Assembly (NCBI GenBank): GCA_024281135.1 | Contig: JAMXLG010000103.1 | Coordinates: 1 to 32,834 of the forward strand | Direction: 5' to 3' | Length of the DNA: 32,834 nucleotides | From: Vulcanimicrobiia bacterium | Lineage (GTDB): Bacteria; Eremiobacterota; Eremiobacteria; Baltobacterales; Baltobacteraceae | Shown here: piece after piece, positions 32,800-32,834 of the stretch | How positions within the stretch are numbered: the stretch's first letter is position 1 | Layout: the number at the start of each line of letters is the position of its first letter | Made by a program: the position numbers and the translations under genes | Notes under the pieces: model-generated | What the model saw: the letters and a program-made list of their open reading frames with translations, nothing else | What the model was told of the DNA's origin: nothing | Database searches by the model: none

Positions 32800-32810
32800 C
32801 CTCAATTCTA
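32800..32810 (-). promoter_or_regulatory. -10 box and ribosome site of the two-component operon
   Basis: Read leftward, TAGAAT (complement of 32805-32810) matches the -10 consensus at five of six positions and GAGG (complement of 32800-32803) lies 6 nt before the ATG. With so few bases between them, the transcript start would fall close to the ribosome site. The -35 box would be at the right edge of the window and is not clear. Confidence 0.4.
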
Positions 32811-32834
32811 AAGTTTCAACGGCCACGGGAAACC

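Overview
The window is a compact, moderately high-GC bacterial chromosome segment with about 30 protein genes. I see no rRNA, tRNA, CRISPR array, insertion sequence or phage gene. DUF5916 outer-membrane proteins, an MbnP/MbnH pair, a winged-helix/TPR regulator, and a UbiD/UbiA pair of the kind used for menaquinone suggest a diderm, soil-type bacterium. The style resembles Candidatus Eremiobacterota (WPS-2). That placement is an impression from gene content, not from a marker gene.

Layout. (1) 1-764: the 5' end of an NAD-dependent epimerase, divergent from a TetR regulator, with three 15-bp operator-like palindromes between them. (2) 770-8503, minus strand: a five-gene run read as LytS-type kinase, LytTR response regulator, DUF5916 outer-membrane protein, and two tandem PDZ-7TM-GAF membrane proteins. 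(3) 8564-11318, plus strand: a retropepsin-like protein with an altered active site, then the MbnP copper protein and the MbnH di-haem enzyme. The first two genes share a duplicated promoter element. (4) 11488-12735: a terminator-like hairpin, a glycine-rich secreted protein, and a small unknown gene. (5) 12852-15185: a GNAT, lipid kinase and aldo/keto reductase operon ending in a strong hairpin. (6) 15359-18061: a small peptide gene and a second DUF5916 protein, divergent from the winged-helix/TPR regulator. (7) 18062-22591: that regulator, an AhpD-like protein, a degenerate M48-RDD membrane protein, and a PAS-GGDEF cyclase. (8) 22740-25442: a promoter with a palindromic operator, a 36-residue peptide, a YtrA-type GntR regulator, an ABC ATPase, a permease, and a 56-residue ORF. 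(9) 25453-28966, minus strand: UbiD, UbiA and a periplasmic binding protein. (10) 29005-29739: DUF5069 and a muconolactone-isomerase-like protein. (11) 29709-32793, minus strand: an OmpR/histidine kinase pair followed by three GNAT acetyltransferases.

The strongest candidate for something undescribed is a pair of unlinked short ORFs, at 22827-22937 and 15359-15520. Both end in a GWGPK motif, and the first opens a GntR/ABC-transporter operon. Other points of interest are a recurring TACGAT or TATAAT box 6-7 nt before start codons, which suggests leaderless mRNAs, and two protease-fold proteins whose catalytic motifs look inactivated.
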